The notes below the pieces were generated by a model. That model made no database searches. It was given only the letters and a program-made list of their open reading frames with translations, and had not been told where the DNA came from. This document shows positions 15,254 to 16,732 of a stretch of DNA of 16,732 nt, piece by piece (within the stretch, counting starts at the first letter, position 1; every line of letters starts with the position of its first letter). The DNA is from CAYYNP01 sp964472545 (lineage in GTDB: Bacteria; Planctomycetota; Planctomycetia; Pirellulales; Thermoguttaceae), in the NCBI GenBank assembly GCA_964472545.1, contig CAYYNP010000225.1, positions 1 to 16,732 of the forward strand. The letters run 5' to 3'. The translations under genes and the position numbers were made by a program.

Positions 15254-16464
15254 TTCGACGCACCTCCTTCCGTGACGCGAAACAGGGCGGCGATACCCAT
15301 GTCTCCGGCGGCACAGCCGAACAGCAGCACCAGTCCGCCTCCCAGATCGACCGCCTCCTCCAGCCCTTCGATCAACATCCGCGTGAGCGTGGGGCCTTGG
15401 GGATGGCCCCAGACCAACGAGCATCCGGTCTTGTTGACCTTTGCACAGTCGTAGTTCATCACCTTCGAGAAGATCGCGTCGTTGATGGCGAACGGATTGT
15501 GGCTCTTGACCACGGCCAGGTCGTCCATGGTGAAGCCGGTCCGCTCGAGCAGCTTCTGCACGGCCAGCGTGGGGGCCTCCGGCATCAGGGCCGGATGGGT
15601 GCGAATCTCGGCCTTGGCGAGGTACCGAATCACCACCTCGGGCCGTGGGCTCAGTTCGGCGGCCTTCTCCGCCGTGGCGACCAGCAGCGTGGCCATGCCG
15701 TCGGAGGCGTGCGTCTGCGTTCCCGTCGTAACGCACGAGTCCAACTCGCGCATCTGCCGCAGCCCGTCCATGGTCAAGCGGCGAACGCCGACGTCTTCGT
15801 CGATCGTGCCCAGATGCCGGCCCTGCACGTTGAGCACATCGAGCGGCACGAGAATGCGATCGAGGAAATCGGTGGCCTTGGTGTCGAAATACTGTTGATG
15901 CCGGCAGAAGGCCAACTCTTCCACTTCCTTTCTTTCCAGGCCGTGTTTGCGGGCGGCCCGTCCGGCGGTCGTGATCATCGCCTGCCCGGTGGCCGGGTCG
16001 AAGCCGAAATTGTCCCACACGTCGCTCAGAGCCATCGTGCGCTGATACGCCCGACGCTCCGGGAAGACACCCACCGGCGAGTCGCTGGTGCGGTCGAAGG
16101 TCAACACGCCGACGACGTCATTGGCCCCGCTCTCGACCTCCGCCCCGGCCAGCAACACGGCCTGCAAGCCGGTGGCGCAAGCCTGTTCCATATGGAAGCC
16201 CGCGATGCGCTGCCCCAGGCAACTGGCCACCAGCGGGGCGTTCCAGAACTTCCAGTGCCAGGGGACCGTCGAACCGATGATCAAGTAGTCCAGTTCGTGC
16301 TTCGGTACGCGGCGCAGCCCGAGGATGCGGTTCATTGCCTCGCCGGCGAACTGGCCGATGTTGACCTCCGCCAGCGCCGACGTCTGCCACGCGGGGAAGA
16401 AGCTGCTCCCCCAGGTCCCGTACGGGATTCTGGCCCTGGGAAACATCTCGACGCTCTGTTTCAT
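15250..16464 (-). CDS. Thiolase-family acyl-CoA acyltransferase
   Basis: A 404-residue protein of normal thiolase length (about 390-410). The start is ATG 16464, because GGAGGAGG (16477-16470) lies 5 nt upstream. The longer frame beginning at 16485 would place this ribosome site inside its own coding sequence. Catalytic features: C96 in ACATGLQA, H354 in WGHPQG, and C384 in FGCAAGDMG. The usual NEAF motif is replaced by SHNPFAIND (321-329), so it is not a standard FadA/AtoB and may accept a branched, aromatic or otherwise unusual acyl-CoA. It overlaps the downstream dehydrogenase-hydratase by ATGA, so equal expression is likely. Together they would complete beta-oxidation-type chain cleavage, releasing acetyl-CoA or a related product. 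A biosynthetic (condensing) direction cannot be excluded. Confidence 0.87.
   Translation of the reverse strand: MKQSVEMFPRARIPYGTWGSSFFPAWQTSALAEVNIGQFAGEAMNRILGLRRVPKHELDYLIIGSTVPWHWKFWNAPLVASCLGQRIAGFHMEQACATGLQAVLLAGAEVESGANDVVGVLTFDRTSDSPVGVFPERRAYQRTMALSDVWDNFGFDPATGQAMITTAGRAARKHGLERKEVEELAFCRHQQYFDTKATDFLDRILVPLDVLNVQGRHLGTIDEDVGVRRLTMDGLRQMRELDSCVTTGTQTHASDGMATLLVATAEKAAELSPRPEVVIRYLAKAEIRTHPALMPEAPTLAVQKLLERTGFTMDDLAVVKSHNPFAINDAIFSKVMNYDCAKVNKTGCSLVWGHPQGPTLTRMLIEGLEEAVDLGGGLVLLFGCAAGDMGIAALFRVTEGGASK
15261..15269 (-). promoter_or_regulatory. Strong ribosome binding site of the dehydrogenase-hydratase fusion
   Basis: AAGGAGGTG on the minus strand, 7 nt before ATG 15253 and inside the last codons of the thiolase gene. 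It supports both the chosen start and efficient re-initiation after the ATGA overlap. Confidence 0.65.
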
Positions 16465-16469
16465 CAAAT

Positions 16470-16477
16470 CCTCCTCC
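16470..16477 (-). promoter_or_regulatory. Ribosome binding site deciding the thiolase start
   Basis: GGAGGAGG on the minus strand, 5 nt upstream of ATG 16464. An upstream in-frame ATG at 16485 has no comparable site, so the shorter protein is preferred. Confidence 0.6.
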
Positions 16478-16509
16478 GAAGACAACGCGCGGAACGGCCG
16501 ACGACGCCT

Positions 16510-16537
16510 AGCGTACCGGCTGCGGGCCGGGTGTCAA
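16510..16537 (-). promoter_or_regulatory. Sigma-70-type promoter of the thiolase operon
   Basis: On the minus strand, a perfect TTGACA -35 (16537-16532) is followed after 16 nt by TACGCT (16515-16510), which keeps the key TA...T of a -10. Transcription would start near 16503, about 40 nt before the thiolase ATG. The position fits well with the only gap upstream of this operon. Confidence 0.5.
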
Positions 16538-16589
16538 GTCGTGGACGCTTACGACCAGGAGAACTGCAAAGTCGATTCGCGGGAGTGGA

Positions 16590-16712
16590 AAACGGGGACT
16601 GGCTCCGAGCCAGAATCAACACGGAACCTGCCGACGAGATTCCCGGCTCGGTGCCTGCCCCCCTTTCCACGGTGCCTCAATGTCGCCGCCCGAAGAAAGG
16701 GGACAGGCACCG
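16590..16712. repeat. Cluster of nested inverted repeats, REP-like, no gene
   Basis: Three hairpins are packed together. CTGGCT-CCG-AGCCAG (16599-16613) is a perfect 6-bp stem. CCGAGCC plus GAATC (16605-16617) pairs with GATTC plus GGCTCGG (16638-16651). CGGTGCCTGCCCCCCTTTC (16649-16667) is nearly the reverse complement of GAAAGGGGACAGGCACCG (16695-16712). An extra CGGTGCCT lies at 16670-16677. Such GGGGACAGGCACC-type palindromes are, from memory, dispersed REP elements often linked to REP-associated tyrosine transposases. No transposase is in the window. Confidence 0.6.
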
Positions 16713-16732
16713 TCGGCACTGCGAATCCTTAC

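Noticed and set aside
16465..16485. Longer thiolase start at ATG 16485
   Set aside because: The strong GGAGGAGG lies inside those codons and serves ATG 16464 instead.

Overview
The window is GC-rich and densely coded, and most likely comes from a planctomycete chromosome (Pirellulales-like). Three signs point there. A partial minus-strand gene at the left edge begins with the planctomycete LEPR-type motif (LEPLERRLMLDA) followed by a lamin-tail-like start. A secreted di-heme protein resembles the hydrazine synthase alpha subunit family, which is common in non-anammox planctomycetes. The intergenic DNA carries hairpin-forming elements of the kind scattered through such genomes. This placement is inference, because there is no rRNA or marker gene here.

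Layout, left to right. (1) 1-154 minus: N-terminus of a LEPR/lamin-tail surface protein. (2) 155-416: divergent control region with a repeated CTCGATCGA box. (3) 417-6898 plus: two genes overlapping by ATGA, a soluble M48-like zinc protease and a 1731-residue protein made of a degenerate kinase C-lobe, a DUF4011-like region, a split SF1 helicase and a Vsr/MTES_1575-like nuclease domain. (4) 6923-9919 plus: a secreted protein with a beta-sandwich, a TolB-like propeller and two heme c sites. (5) 10269-13018 plus: a stand-alone receiver-domain response regulator and a histidine kinase with a Rossmann-like domain and three PAS domains, behind a recognisable sigma-70-type promoter. (6) 13043-13127: a long palindrome between convergent genes. 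(7) 16464-13166 minus: thiolase, then a 3-hydroxyacyl-CoA dehydrogenase/enoyl-CoA hydratase fusion (also ATGA-coupled), behind a TTGACA promoter. (8) 16590-16712: nested inverted repeats with no gene.

The most interesting part is the protease plus pseudokinase-helicase-nuclease pair. Its domains are those of bacterial conflict systems. The helicase half recalls kinase-helicase proteins of Mokosh-type defence, but with a fused Vsr-like nuclease and a translationally coupled metalloprotease. No defence role is demonstrated here. The two-component pair probably senses a small molecule or redox state and signals through protein contacts, as its response regulator has no output domain. The thiolase/dehydrogenase-hydratase pair would carry out the last three steps of a beta-oxidation-like acyl-CoA pathway.
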